Below, piece by piece: positions 40,411-49,002 of a stretch of 64,000 nucleotides of DNA. Every line of letters starts with the position of its first letter. The stretch's first letter is position 1. Under the pieces are notes generated by a model, which was not told the DNA's origin, made no database searches, and saw nothing but the letters and a program-made list of their open reading frames with translations. Location of the stretch: NCBI RefSeq assembly GCF_003014615.1, contig NZ_PYGI01000008.1, positions 62,001 to 126,000 of the forward strand, given 5' to 3'. This stretch comes from Marinobacterium halophilum. GTDB lineage: Bacteria > Pseudomonadota > Gammaproteobacteria > Pseudomonadales > Balneatricaceae. The position numbers were made by a program, and so were the translations under genes.

Positions 40411-41931
40411 ATGCATGCTCAGGACCCTTCGCCGACGCCTACCGCCGACGCATCTCTGTTGGCCGCCATCGACCTGGGGTCGAACAGCTTCCACATTATT
40501 GTGTCCCAGCTGTTTGCCGGCGAGCTGAAAACGCTGGACGTACTATCCGAGAAGGTACAGCTGGCGGCCGGCATGGATGCCGAAGACAACCTGACCGATG
40601 CTGCCATCGAACGCGGTCTGGAGTGTCTGAGCCGCTTTGCCCAGCGCGTCAGTGACCTGCCGCGCGCCTCAATTCGCGTGGTCGGTACCAACGCACTGCG
40701 CCAGGCACACAACAGCACGGCGTTCCTCAGCCAGGCACAGGCCTTGCTGGGCACACCCGTTGAAGTCATCGCCGGGCGCGAGGAAGCCCGCCTGATCTAT
40801 CTCGGCGTGGCGCATACACTCGCCGATGATACCGGCCGCCGACTGGTGGTGGATATCGGTGGTGGCAGCACCGAGTGCATTATCGGTGAACGTTTCGAAC
40901 CGCGCGTGTGCGAAAGTCTGCACATGGGCTGTGTCAGCTATAGCGATCTGTTTTTTGCCGATGGCGAGATTACCGCTGCCGCCATGCATGCTGCGCGTAC
41001 TGCGGCCTTACAGGAGCTGCTCTCGATCCGGCGCAACTATCGCCGCCTGGGCTGGAACAGCAGTGTCGGTGCATCAGGTACGGTGAAGGCGGCCCGACAG
41101 GCCTGTATTGCTCTGGGCTTCAGTACAGAGCACATTACCCGCGAGGCCCTGCAGCAACTCAGCCACTATCTGATTGAACAGGGCCACTGTGAACAACTGC
41201 AGATCGACGGCATCAAGCCGGAACGTTGCGCGGTACTGCCTGCAGGCGTTGCCATTCTCAGCGCCATTTTCGAGTCCCTTGATGTCCGCCAGATGAGCTT
41301 TTCCGAAGGCGCACTGCGTGAAGGCGTGCTCTATGACATGGCCGGACGCCTGCGCCATGAAGATGTACGCGAGCGCACCATCAATGCCCTGACCCGGCGC
41401 TACCATGTCGACCGTAAACAGGCCTCACGGGTAGAAGCCACAGCACTGATTGCACTGGCTCAGCTCAAGGAAAGCTGGGGCCTGACGAGCAGCAGCTATC
41501 ATGAAATGCTGAGCTGGGCGGCACGCAGCCATGAAATTGGCCTGGCCGTTGCACATAGCCAATTTCACAAGCACAGCGCCTATCTGCTGCACCACTCCGA
41601 TCTGCCCGGCTTTACCCATCTGGAACAGCAGCTGCTGGCCTTTCTGGTCCGCGGCCATCGGCGCAAATTCCCCAAGGACGAATACCGCCAGCTGCCCGAA
41701 GCATTGCGCCAGTCCTATCGCTACCTTTGCCTGCTACTGCGCTTGTCGGTAGTGATGCATCGCAGTCGCAGCAAGGCCCGCCTGCCCGCCTTCACCCTGA
41801 GGGCCGATGCCCAGAAGGTCGAACTCCATTTTCCGCCCGGATGGCTGGACCACCATCCGCTGACCCGCGCCGATCTGGAGCAGGAAGCCGGCTATCTGCG
41901 CAATATCGATTTCAAACTCAAGGTCAGCTGA
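40411..41931 (+). CDS. ppx: Exopolyphosphatase
   Basis: Removes terminal phosphates from polyphosphate; the Ppx/GppA family also hydrolyses pppGpp. It has 506 residues: the ASKHA ATPase-like domains (AAIDLGSNSFHIIVSQ, VVDIGGGSTECIIG) and the C-terminal HD-type helical domain. The ATG at 40411 follows a TTG codon that could also initiate; GAGG lies about ten bases upstream. Divergent from trxA, as in Pseudomonas. The stop overlaps the start of the next gene. Confidence 0.96.
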   Translation: MHAQDPSPTPTADASLLAAIDLGSNSFHIIVSQLFAGELKTLDVLSEKVQLAAGMDAEDNLTDAAIERGLECLSRFAQRVSDLPRASIRVVGTNALRQAHNSTAFLSQAQALLGTPVEVIAGREEARLIYLGVAHTLADDTGRRLVVDIGGGSTECIIGERFEPRVCESLHMGCVSYSDLFFADGEITAAAMHAARTAALQELLSIRRNYRRLGWNSSVGASGTVKAARQACIALGFSTEHITREALQQLSHYLIEQGHCEQLQIDGIKPERCAVLPAGVAILSAIFESLDVRQMSFSEGALREGVLYDMAGRLRHEDVRERTINALTRRYHVDRKQASRVEATALIALAQLKESWGLTSSSYHEMLSWAARSHEIGLAVAHSQFHKHSAYLLHHSDLPGFTHLEQQLLAFLVRGHRRKFPKDEYRQLPEALRQSYRYLCLLLRLSVVMHRSRSKARLPAFTLRADAQKVELHFPPGWLDHHPLTRADLEQEAGYLRNIDFKLKVS

Positions 41932-42890
41932 TGCTGCATCGACTCGGCATTGCCTGCCGCGAGGTTCTCGGCGACAGCTACAAGGTCATCACCACCCTGT
42001 TCCGGATCATGATCCCGGCCATTCTGGTGGTGAAAGTACTGACCGAACTCGGTGCCGCAATGCTGCTGGGGCAGCTGTTCGCGCCGGTCATGGGCTGGAT
42101 GGGGCTGCCGCCGGAAGCGGGGCTGATCTGGGCCTCCGCCATGCTAACCAATATCTATACTGGCCTGGTGATTTTTTTCTCGACTGCGGGCACCGAGGGC
42201 TGGAGCGTTGCTCAAGTCACGGTACTGGCCACCCTGCTGCTCAGTGCCCACAACCTGCCGGTAGAAGTTCGGGTGGCGCAGAAAGCCGGCTGCCGCATCC
42301 TGCCACAGCTGTTGCTGCGCATCGGCGGCGGCATACTGCTGGGTATTCTGCTGCACCACAGCTACCGCCTCAGCGACAGCCTGCAAAGCGTCAACACATT
42401 GCCTTGGACACCGGCTCCCGTCGATGATGGATGGCTGGCCTGGGGACTCAGTCAGCTGGAAACGCTGGGCTGGACCGCCGTAATGATTGTCGCCTTGATG
42501 ACGGCACTGAAACTGCTGCGCTGGCTGGGCATCGAACGCCTGCTGGAATGGATGTTACGTCCGCTGCTGAAATTGATCGGAATTGCACCCGGCGCGCTGT
42601 CAATCACGCTGATCGGGATGACGCTGGGACTGGCCTATGGCGGTGGCCTGTTAATTCGGGAAGCCGAGCGCGGTGATATACATCCGGCCGATATTTTCTG
42701 CGCCATCAGCCTGCTGGGGCTGTGCCACAGTCTGATCGAGGATACGCTGCTGGTGATGCTGATCGGTGCCGATCTGTCTGGCATTTTCTGGGCTCGCATG
42801 GTCTTCGCACTGGCCATGATCGCGCTGATCAGCCGTCTGCTGCCCCGGTTGCGCCAGGACCGGCTGGTACGCTCGGTGAGCAAACCCTAG
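41931..42890 (+). CDS. Nucleoside-recognition (Gate) domain membrane protein
   Basis: 319-residue inner-membrane protein with about eight hydrophobic segments and two Gate-like halves (LTNIYTGLVIFF near 65-76 and GLCHSLIEDTLLVML near 265-280). The same halves occur in spore maturation proteins SpmA/SpmB and in nucleoside transporters. The substrate is unknown. The ATG shares its A with the ppx stop codon (TGATG), which argues for translational coupling to exopolyphosphatase. Confidence 0.85.
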   Translation: MLHRLGIACREVLGDSYKVITTLFRIMIPAILVVKVLTELGAAMLLGQLFAPVMGWMGLPPEAGLIWASAMLTNIYTGLVIFFSTAGTEGWSVAQVTVLATLLLSAHNLPVEVRVAQKAGCRILPQLLLRIGGGILLGILLHHSYRLSDSLQSVNTLPWTPAPVDDGWLAWGLSQLETLGWTAVMIVALMTALKLLRWLGIERLLEWMLRPLLKLIGIAPGALSITLIGMTLGLAYGGGLLIREAERGDIHPADIFCAISLLGLCHSLIEDTLLVMLIGADLSGIFWARMVFALAMIALISRLLPRLRQDRLVRSVSKP

Positions 42891-42894
42891 ATAC

Positions 42895-42927
42895 AAAAAC
42901 GCCCTGCTGAGCAGGGCGTTTTTTTCA
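42895..42927. terminator. Bidirectional terminator between the Gate-protein gene and pckA
   Basis: AACGCCCTGC, a three-base loop TGA, GCAGGGCGTT, flanked by five A and seven T. It can end both the plus-strand ppx operon and minus-strand pckA. Confidence 0.92.
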
Positions 42928-42945
42928 CTCGGCTATCAGCTCGGT

Positions 42946-44493
42946 TTAGGCTTTCGGACCGGCTGCGATGATCTCTTCAGATACACCGGCAAACTTGGTG
43001 AAGTTGGTAACGAACTGCTTGGCCAGATCAGCCGCTGCCGCATCATAGGCTGCCGCATCCGCCCAAGTCTTGCGCGGGTTCAACAGCGTGCTGTCGACAC
43101 CCTGCACCGCGGTCGGTACAGCCAGGTTAATGCCGTCCAGCTGTTCGGTTTCGCAATCCTGCAACGCGCCACTCTGGATCGCACTGATGATGGCACGGGT
43201 CGTCGGGATGCTGAAACGTTCGCCAGTACCGTAGGCACCACCGGTCCAGCCAGTGTTAACCAGATATACGCGTGAACCGTACTCTTCAATACGCTTCATC
43301 AACAACTCAGCGTAGACGTGCGCGGCACGCGGGAAGAAAGGTGCGCCGAAGCAGGTCGAGAAGGTGGACTTGATACCACCGCCAGAACCCATTTCAGTGG
43401 AGCCCACCAGTGCGGTATAACCGGACAGGAAGTGATACGCGGCCGCTTCCTTGGTCAATACGGAGACGGGCGGCAGAACACCGGTCAGGTCACAGGTCAG
43501 GAAGACGATGGAATCCGGCTCGTCACCCATATTGGTGGCCGAACGCTTTTCTACGTGATCCAGCGGGTAGGCACAACGACCGTTTTCGGTCAGGCTGGTA
43601 TCGTTGTAATCGGCCTTGCGACCGCCATCCAGCGTCACGTTCTCGACGATGGCACCGAAACGGATCGCGTCCCAGATGATCGGCTCGTTCTTCTTGCTCA
43701 GGTTGATGGTCTTGGCGTAGCAGCCACCTTCCAGATTGAACACAACGCCCTTGCCCCAACCGTGCTCATCGTCACCGATCAGGTAACGCTCAGGGTCGGC
43801 GGACAGAGTGGTCTTACCGGTACCGGACAGACCGAAGAACAGGGTCGTTGAACCGTCTTCACCAATGTTGGCGGAGCAGTGCATCGGCAGCACGTCTTTT
43901 TCCGGCAGCAGGAAGTTCTGCACCGAGAACATCGCTTTCTTCATCTCACCGGCATAGCGCATACCGGCCAGCAGGACCTTGCGCTTGGCAAAGTTCAGGA
44001 TGACGCAGCCATCGGAGTTGGTGCCATCACGCTCGGGATCACACTGGAAACCGGCCGCGTTGATGATCTGCCACTCTTCCTTGCCCTTCGGGTTGTACTC
44101 GTGCGGACGGATGAACAGGTTCAGACCAAAGAGGTTCTGCCACGCGGTTTCGGTGCTCATTTTCACCGGCAGATAATGGTTGTGATCCGCGCCTACGTGC
44201 ACGTCGGAAACAAAGTGTTCCTTGTCGGCCAGGTACTCTTCAACACGCGCCCACAGTGCATCGAACTTGTCGGCATTGAACGGACGGTTGATATTGCCCC
44301 ATTCAATGGCATCGGCAGTGCTGGGCTCTTCAACGATGAAGCGGTCCATCGGCGAGCGACCAGTGCGCTGTCCGGTGGTGACAACCAGTGCTCCGGTGTC
44401 AGCCAGGACACCTTCATTACGCTGAATCGCACGCTCAACCAGCTCAGCCGGGGTCAGATTCACGTGTACGCTATTGACGGTTTCTTTGGTCAT
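42946..44493 (-). CDS. pckA: Phosphoenolpyruvate carboxykinase (ATP)
   Basis: Gluconeogenic enzyme converting oxaloacetate and ATP to PEP, CO2 and ADP. It has 515 residues with the Walker-type [13 protein letters not shown], the metal and oxaloacetate-binding region MHCSANIG, and the C-terminal [15 protein letters not shown]. The ATG at 44493 gives the start [15 protein letters not shown]; the frame extends 15 codons further but without a better start. The 197 bp upstream, up to hslO, must hold the promoter. Confidence 0.97.
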   Translation of the reverse strand: MTKETVNSVHVNLTPAELVERAIQRNEGVLADTGALVVTTGQRTGRSPMDRFIVEEPSTADAIEWGNINRPFNADKFDALWARVEEYLADKEHFVSDVHVGADHNHYLPVKMSTETAWQNLFGLNLFIRPHEYNPKGKEEWQIINAAGFQCDPERDGTNSDGCVILNFAKRKVLLAGMRYAGEMKKAMFSVQNFLLPEKDVLPMHCSANIGEDGSTTLFFGLSGTGKTTLSADPERYLIGDDEHGWGKGVVFNLEGGCYAKTINLSKKNEPIIWDAIRFGAIVENVTLDGGRKADYNDTSLTENGRCAYPLDHVEKRSATNMGDEPDSIVFLTCDLTGVLPPVSVLTKEAAAYHFLSGYTALVGSTEMGSGGGIKSTFSTCFGAPFFPRAAHVYAELLMKRIEEYGSRVYLVNTGWTGGAYGTGERFSIPTTRAIISAIQSGALQDCETEQLDGINLAVPTAVQGVDSTLLNPRKTWADAAAYDAAAADLAKQFVTNFTKFAGVSEEIIAAGPKA

Positions 44494-44680
44494 TACTGGA
44501 TTCCCTTGGCTGTTCGCCAAACAATTACCTGAAAGCATATAAGGCTTCTGCGTTCCGGTTAACGCAGTTAGGGGTCGCTATTTTTGGGGCCGTATTATTG
44601 CACAAAAAGCCCCATGATGGGACCGCATTGGCCCCTTCTCGCGTTAAACCGCAGCGCGGTCCGTCCCCTCCGGTATAACA

Positions 44681-44696
44681 CACTGATTAATCAGTG
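44681..44696. repeat. 16-bp perfect palindrome at the hslO stop codon
   Basis: CACTGATTAATCAGTG is fully self-complementary and covers the hslO stop codon. It lies at the head of the hslO-pckA spacer. It may be an operator for pckA, a weak hairpin at the end of the hslO mRNA, or chance. Confidence 0.6.
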
Positions 44697-45566
44697 CATT
44701 CTGCCATCTTTATCGAGATACCCCGGCGTCTGGAACAGCGCACGGATATCCGCTTCATCGAAACGGTAGCCCTGGTTGCAGAATTGACAGCCAACATCAA
44801 TGACGCCGTCCTGCTGCGCCAGGATATCCAGCAACTCATCCTCATTCATGTACTTCAGCACTTCGGCACTGCGTTCACGCGAGCAATCGCATTTAAAACA
44901 TACCGCCTGGGGATCATAGAGACGGCAGGTTTCTTCATGGAACAAACGATACAGCAACTGTTCGTTTTCCAGTTCAAGCAATTCACTGTCCTTCAGCGTT
45001 GATGCCAACATGCTGATACGCTGCCAGTCGTCATCGCCTTTGCCTTCTGCCGGCAGCACCTGCAACATCAGGCCAGCAGCACGCTGTCCATCGGCCACCA
45101 GTTGAATGGATGTTCCCAACTGCTCTGACTGTTCAAAGTAACTTTGCAGGCATTGTGCCAGGGTCGCACCTTCCAGCGGCACCACACCCTGATAGCGCTG
45201 ACCGCTTTCCGGCTCGATGGTCAGGGCAATACGGCCATTGACCAGCAACTCGTTGAAGGCCAGATCATCGGCCACGTCACCTTCATAACGGGCCAGCGCA
45301 CGCAGTTCGTGACGGTGGTTGCACTCGGCCATCAGCAGACGGACCTCCCCCTCACCCTGTGCCTGCAGCAACAGCCGTCCTTCGAATTTCAGCGTCGAGC
45401 CGAGCATGCTGACTGCAGCCAGCATCTCACCCAGCAGCCGCTGAAGCACAGGCGGGTAGTCATGCCGGGCCAACACCTCCTGATAGCTGTGTTCTAGGCC
45501 CGCGACGACGCCACGGACATCGATCTGGTCGAAAAGGATACGCTGGATCTGATCAGGGTTGCTCAT
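44691..45566 (-). CDS. hslO: Hsp33 redox-regulated chaperone
   Basis: Holdase switched on by oxidation. It has 291 residues. The zinc centre is complete: CXC at Cys226/Cys228 and CXXC at Cys260/Cys263. Its partner Hsp15 (hslR) lies 0.9 kb away. The order hslR-PAP2-hslO-pckA matches Pseudomonas. Confidence 0.97.
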   Translation of the reverse strand: MSNPDQIQRILFDQIDVRGVVAGLEHSYQEVLARHDYPPVLQRLLGEMLAAVSMLGSTLKFEGRLLLQAQGEGEVRLLMAECNHRHELRALARYEGDVADDLAFNELLVNGRIALTIEPESGQRYQGVVPLEGATLAQCLQSYFEQSEQLGTSIQLVADGQRAAGLMLQVLPAEGKGDDDWQRISMLASTLKDSELLELENEQLLYRLFHEETCRLYDPQAVCFKCDCSRERSAEVLKYMNEDELLDILAQQDGVIDVGCQFCNQGYRFDEADIRALFQTPGYLDKDGRMH

Positions 45567-45661
45567 TCAGGGGTTCCCGGAGTTTTCTGTATCTGGCGGC
45601 GAGACAGCCAGGCGGTGTTGCTAGAATAGATAAACTGTAATTCTAGCTGAATGAACCCAAG

Positions 45662-46453
45662 ATGATCACCCCAGAACCCGTGTTTTCCACCCGTTGGCGC
45701 CCTGCCACCCTGATCGGCATGCACCTGGCTGCCGCCCTGCTGCTGTTCAGTTTCATCAACGACAGTGGCCATGCGCTCTGGCGGATGCTGGATGTGCAGG
45801 TTTTTCACTGGCTGAACGGTTCGCTGTTCGCCAACGAAAACTGGGCCCGCTTCTGGGCCTGGATGAATACCCGCGAACTCGATGCGGCCTCTGCCGTGTG
45901 TATGCTGGTATTTCTGGTATTCCCAGGACTGGGACTCAAGCGCACCCAGTTGCAAGCCGGCTTCACCGGCTTTCTGCTGCTGATGATTCTGATGCTGCCA
46001 CTGCGCGAAGTGTTGTCGGATTATGCGGAAGCAACGGGACTGAGCGGCCCGAGCCCGTCACTGCAACTGGAGCCCGTATACCGGTTCAGCACCGAACTGC
46101 CGGAGATTCCGGCCAAGGACAGTGCCTCGACCAGCTTCCCCGGGGATCATGCCAGTGTATTGATGGTCTGGCTCGGGTTCTTGCTGTTCAATGCCCGCAG
46201 CCTCGGTACGCTGGCGGCAACCGCGCTGGCACTACTGCTGATGCTGCCGCGCCTGTTCGGTGGTGCACACTGGTTTACCGATGCAGCGGTTGGCGGCCTG
46301 AGCCTAGCACTGGTAACGCTGGCGTGGGCCTATGCATCCCCGCTGCCGCATTTAATCAACCGGGGCCTGCTGCGCCTGCTGACGCCGCTCTATCGCCTGG
46401 CCGGTCGCATCCCGCTACTGGGCCGACTCGCCTTCTTCAACCCGGCTGGCTGA
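45662..46453 (+). CDS. PAP2-family membrane phosphatase
   Basis: 263-residue integral membrane protein with about six helices. It has a recognisable PAP2 signature: KDSASTSFPGDHAS (phosphatase motif with the catalytic His in GDH) and RLFGGAHWFTD (Arg...His...Asp motif). Such enzymes dephosphorylate or transfer phosphate on lipid substrates such as undecaprenyl diphosphate, phosphatidylglycerol phosphate or lipid A. The substrate cannot be told. It ends directly against hslR, stop to stop. Confidence 0.85.
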   Translation: MITPEPVFSTRWRPATLIGMHLAAALLLFSFINDSGHALWRMLDVQVFHWLNGSLFANENWARFWAWMNTRELDAASAVCMLVFLVFPGLGLKRTQLQAGFTGFLLLMILMLPLREVLSDYAEATGLSGPSPSLQLEPVYRFSTELPEIPAKDSASTSFPGDHASVLMVWLGFLLFNARSLGTLAATALALLLMLPRLFGGAHWFTDAAVGGLSLALVTLAWAYASPLPHLINRGLLRLLTPLYRLAGRIPLLGRLAFFNPAG

Positions 46454-46867
46454 TCAGTCCCAGCTACCCTTGACCCGTAGCAGCTCGCGCCGGCTTTTCT
46501 TGTCGGGGCGATGCTCGGGGGCACTGCCCAACGTCTTGCGTGCCAGTGCCTGCGCTTCACGGGCGCGGATGCTGTCTTCGGTCTCCCGATACAGCTTCTG
46601 CGCCTCACTGGCGCCCCGGCGTTGATCGGAAAGCGCGAGAACTTCTACCGTTTTCTCATCATGTCCCTGACGCACACGGATCAGTGCCCCGATCTCGACC
46701 GCCTTGCTGCACTTGCTGCGCTGGCCATCATAATGAACCTTGCCACCCTCGATCATCTGCTTGGCCAACGCACGGGTCTTGTAAAAGCGTGCGGCCCACA
46801 ACCATTTATCCAGCCGCACAACTGCATGCGGTGCCGGTTCATGTGCGTGTTTATGTCCGTGACTCAT
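46454..46867 (-). CDS. hslR: Hsp15 heat-shock RNA-binding protein
   Basis: Binds free 50S subunits carrying nascent chains and helps recycle them. It has 137 residues: a His-rich N-terminus, an S4 RNA-binding domain (VRLDKWLWAARFYKTRALAKQMIEGGKV) and a basic C-terminal tail. It overlaps yrfG by four bases (ATGA), so the two are coupled. Confidence 0.95.
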   Translation of the reverse strand: MSHGHKHAHEPAPHAVVRLDKWLWAARFYKTRALAKQMIEGGKVHYDGQRSKCSKAVEIGALIRVRQGHDEKTVEVLALSDQRRGASEAQKLYRETEDSIRAREAQALARKTLGSAPEHRPDKKSRRELLRVKGSWD

Positions 46868-47520
46868 AGTGCGGCAATCACCTCGCTGAAGTCGTTGGTC
46901 GCCTCATATTCATCGATCTGCCGTTCGGGCTGAGTCGAATCGGGCTGGGTAATGCTCAACAGATGGCCGATACCGTAGCGTCGTGCCGACGCCAGCACCG
47001 CCAGACTGTCATCGACAAGCAGCGTACGCTGAGGGTTGAACGGCTCCACTTCCTGCAACGCGTGCCAGAACGCCTGATCCTCTTTAGGGTAGCCGAAGTC
47101 ATGCGAACAGATGACGCCATCCACCAGCGTATCGATCGCGGTGACCTCGACTTTCAGCGCCAAGCTGTCGCGGTGGGCATTGGTCACGATCACCGTACGC
47201 CGCCCCGTGGCCTGAACCGCTTGCAAGAACGCCTGGGCACCGGGGCGAAAGCCGATGCGCTCCATGATGTCACGCTTGAGCAGGGCGATCGGCAGGTTAA
47301 GCTGCTCCGTCCAGTAGTCCAGACAGTACCAACTCAACGCCCCCTGTTCGCGGCGGATTCGCTCGTGCAACCATTCACGCGCCTGTTCCAGCGCCATGTC
47401 ATGATGCTGGGCATATCGCTCCGGCAACAGCTCCAGCCAGAAGTGGGAATCGAAATGGAGATCGAGAAGGGTGCCGTCCATATCGAGCAGGACAGTATCT
47501 ATGGCTTGCCAATCGAGCAT
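46864..47520 (-). CDS. yrfG: GMP/IMP nucleotidase YrfG
   Basis: 218-residue HAD hydrolase; E. coli YrfG dephosphorylates purine monophosphates. Motif I is LLDMDGTLLDL, motif II is VTNAH, and motif IV is LLVDDSLAVL. Lies upstream of hslR and diverges from nudE, the arrangement of E. coli nudE-yrfG-hslR-hslO. Confidence 0.93.
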   Translation of the reverse strand: MLDWQAIDTVLLDMDGTLLDLHFDSHFWLELLPERYAQHHDMALEQAREWLHERIRREQGALSWYCLDYWTEQLNLPIALLKRDIMERIGFRPGAQAFLQAVQATGRRTVIVTNAHRDSLALKVEVTAIDTLVDGVICSHDFGYPKEDQAFWHALQEVEPFNPQRTLLVDDSLAVLASARRYGIGHLLSITQPDSTQPERQIDEYEATNDFSEVIAAL

Positions 47521-47567
47521 AATCAGGGAAGACTCTTCATATATTGCAACTGAAATCGGAAATCAGT

Positions 47568-48113
47568 ATGCCTGCCAAACCCGAAATTTTGAAGTTGAGC
47601 CCGATTGCCAACAGCCGCCTGTTCCATATTGAAGCCATGGAACTGCGCTTCAGCAATGGTGTCGAGCGTCGCTACGAGCGCCTGATGACCGGTGGCAACG
47701 GTGCCGTTATGGTCGTCGCCATCAATGAGTACAATCAGGTCGTATTGATCCGCGAGTATGCCGCCGGCCTCGACGACTATGTGCTGACCCTGCCCAAGGG
47801 ATTGATTGATCCCGGCGAGGATGCCCTGACCGCCGCCAACCGCGAGCTGCAGGAAGAAGCCGGATTTGCCGCTGACCAACTGACATTTATCAAGCAGCTC
47901 ACCGCAGCGCCCAACTACATGGGTCACCGGATTGATGTCATCCTCGCGCGCAGTCTGTCGGTCAGCAAGCTGGAAGGCGATGAGCCCGAGCCGCTGGAAG
48001 TGGTGCTTTGGCCGCTCGACAACCTGCCAGAGCTGTTCGCCCGTGACGAATTTTCAGAAGGCCGTTCAATCGCGGCCCTGTGCCTGGTGGAACAGCTGCT
48101 GCGTACGACGTGA
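47568..48113 (+). CDS. nudE: ADP compounds hydrolase NudE
   Basis: Nudix hydrolase of NADH, AP3A and ADP-ribose. It has 181 residues from MPAKPEILKLSPIANSRLFHIE, with the Nudix box GLIDPGEDALTAANRELQEEAGFA. An upstream start at 47544 is possible. It diverges from yrfG across 47 bp. Confidence 0.93.
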   Translation: MPAKPEILKLSPIANSRLFHIEAMELRFSNGVERRYERLMTGGNGAVMVVAINEYNQVVLIREYAAGLDDYVLTLPKGLIDPGEDALTAANRELQEEAGFAADQLTFIKQLTAAPNYMGHRIDVILARSLSVSKLEGDEPEPLEVVLWPLDNLPELFARDEFSEGRSIAALCLVEQLLRTT

Positions 48114-48329
48114 TCACGCCCCCTTGTAATTGGCTTGCCGTACCACCATGTATGAACATTGTGCGTACGGCCATGCCGACACGCACACCGAATACTGCTA
48201 CAAACTGTGCCATGATAATGCGCATATTCAGTGTTATCATCGGACGCAGATCAAAGGTTGCGCCCTCGGCGCGCCTTAAAACAACAAACGTTTTATGCTG
48301 AACCTGTCTGACAAATCAAGGTGAATACT
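48114..48329. other. Upstream region of sodB with a 7-bp inverted repeat
   Basis: 216 bp without a convincing gene. ATGATAA (48212-48218) and TTATCAT (48234-48240) form a perfect inverted repeat 15 bases apart. A TATGCT -10-like box lies near 48293. Either may serve sodB regulation. The repeat does not match a full Fur box. Confidence 0.45.
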
Positions 48330-48914
48330 ATGAGCTTCGAACTGCCTGCACTGCCGTACGCGAAAGATGCACTGGAACCGCACATCTCTGCCGAAACCCT
48401 GGAATTCCACCACGGCAAACACCACAATACCTACATTGTGAAGCTGAATGGCCTAGTACCGGGAACCGAGTTCGAAGGCAAGTCTCTGGAAGAGATCATC
48501 AAGACCGCTCCGGCAGGTGGCGTATTCAATAACGCGGCTCAGGTGTGGAACCACACTTTCTACTGGCACTGCCTGTCTCCGAACGGTGGCGGCGCTCCGA
48601 CTGGCGAAATCGCTGACGCCATCGCTGTTAAATGGGGTTCTTTCGAGAAATTCCAGGAAGAATTCAACGACAAGGCGGTGAACAACTTCGGTTCCAGCTG
48701 GACCTGGCTGGTGAAGAATGCCGACGGTACCCTGGAGATCGTCAACACCAGCAACGCCGGCACGCCGATGACCGCAGGTCAGACCGCACTGCTGACCGTC
48801 GACCTGTGGGAACACGCCTACTACATCGACTACCGCAATGTACGTCCTGATTACCTGAAAGGTTTCTGGGCGCTGGTAAACTGGGACTTCGCTAACGAGA
48901 ACTACGCTGCATAA
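48330..48914 (+). CDS. sodB: Iron superoxide dismutase
   Basis: Converts superoxide to oxygen and peroxide in the cytoplasm. It has 194 residues and begins [19 protein letters not shown]. Metal ligands are visible in [18 protein letters not shown] and [13 protein letters not shown]. The [12 protein letters not shown] and FGSSWTWL segments are of the Fe type. The ATG at 48330 has AAGGTG upstream. A hairpin terminator follows. Confidence 0.97.
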   Translation: MSFELPALPYAKDALEPHISAETLEFHHGKHHNTYIVKLNGLVPGTEFEGKSLEEIIKTAPAGGVFNNAAQVWNHTFYWHCLSPNGGGAPTGEIADAIAVKWGSFEKFQEEFNDKAVNNFGSSWTWLVKNADGTLEIVNTSNAGTPMTAGQTALLTVDLWEHAYYIDYRNVRPDYLKGFWALVNWDFANENYAA

Positions 48915-48931
48915 GCCGTTCCGCAGTCCCG

Positions 48932-48963
48932 ATAAAGGCGCCTGATGGCGCCTTTATTGTTTA
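48932..48963 (+). terminator. Terminator after sodB
   Basis: ATAAAGGCGCC, loop TGAT, GGCGCCTTTAT followed by a T-rich stretch, 18 bp after the sodB stop. Confidence 0.8.
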
Positions 48964-49002
48964 TACTGAGCCACTTTCCGGAGGTAAGGATACCCGCCGT
49001 CA

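Noticed and set aside
45694..46473. 259-codon frame overlapping the PAP2 gene on the same strand
   Set aside because: Different frame without hydrophobic segments; the PAP2 frame carries the family motifs.
47962..48240. 92-codon minus-strand ORF between nudE and sodB
   Set aside because: Most of it is antisense to nudE, and no recognisable protein results.
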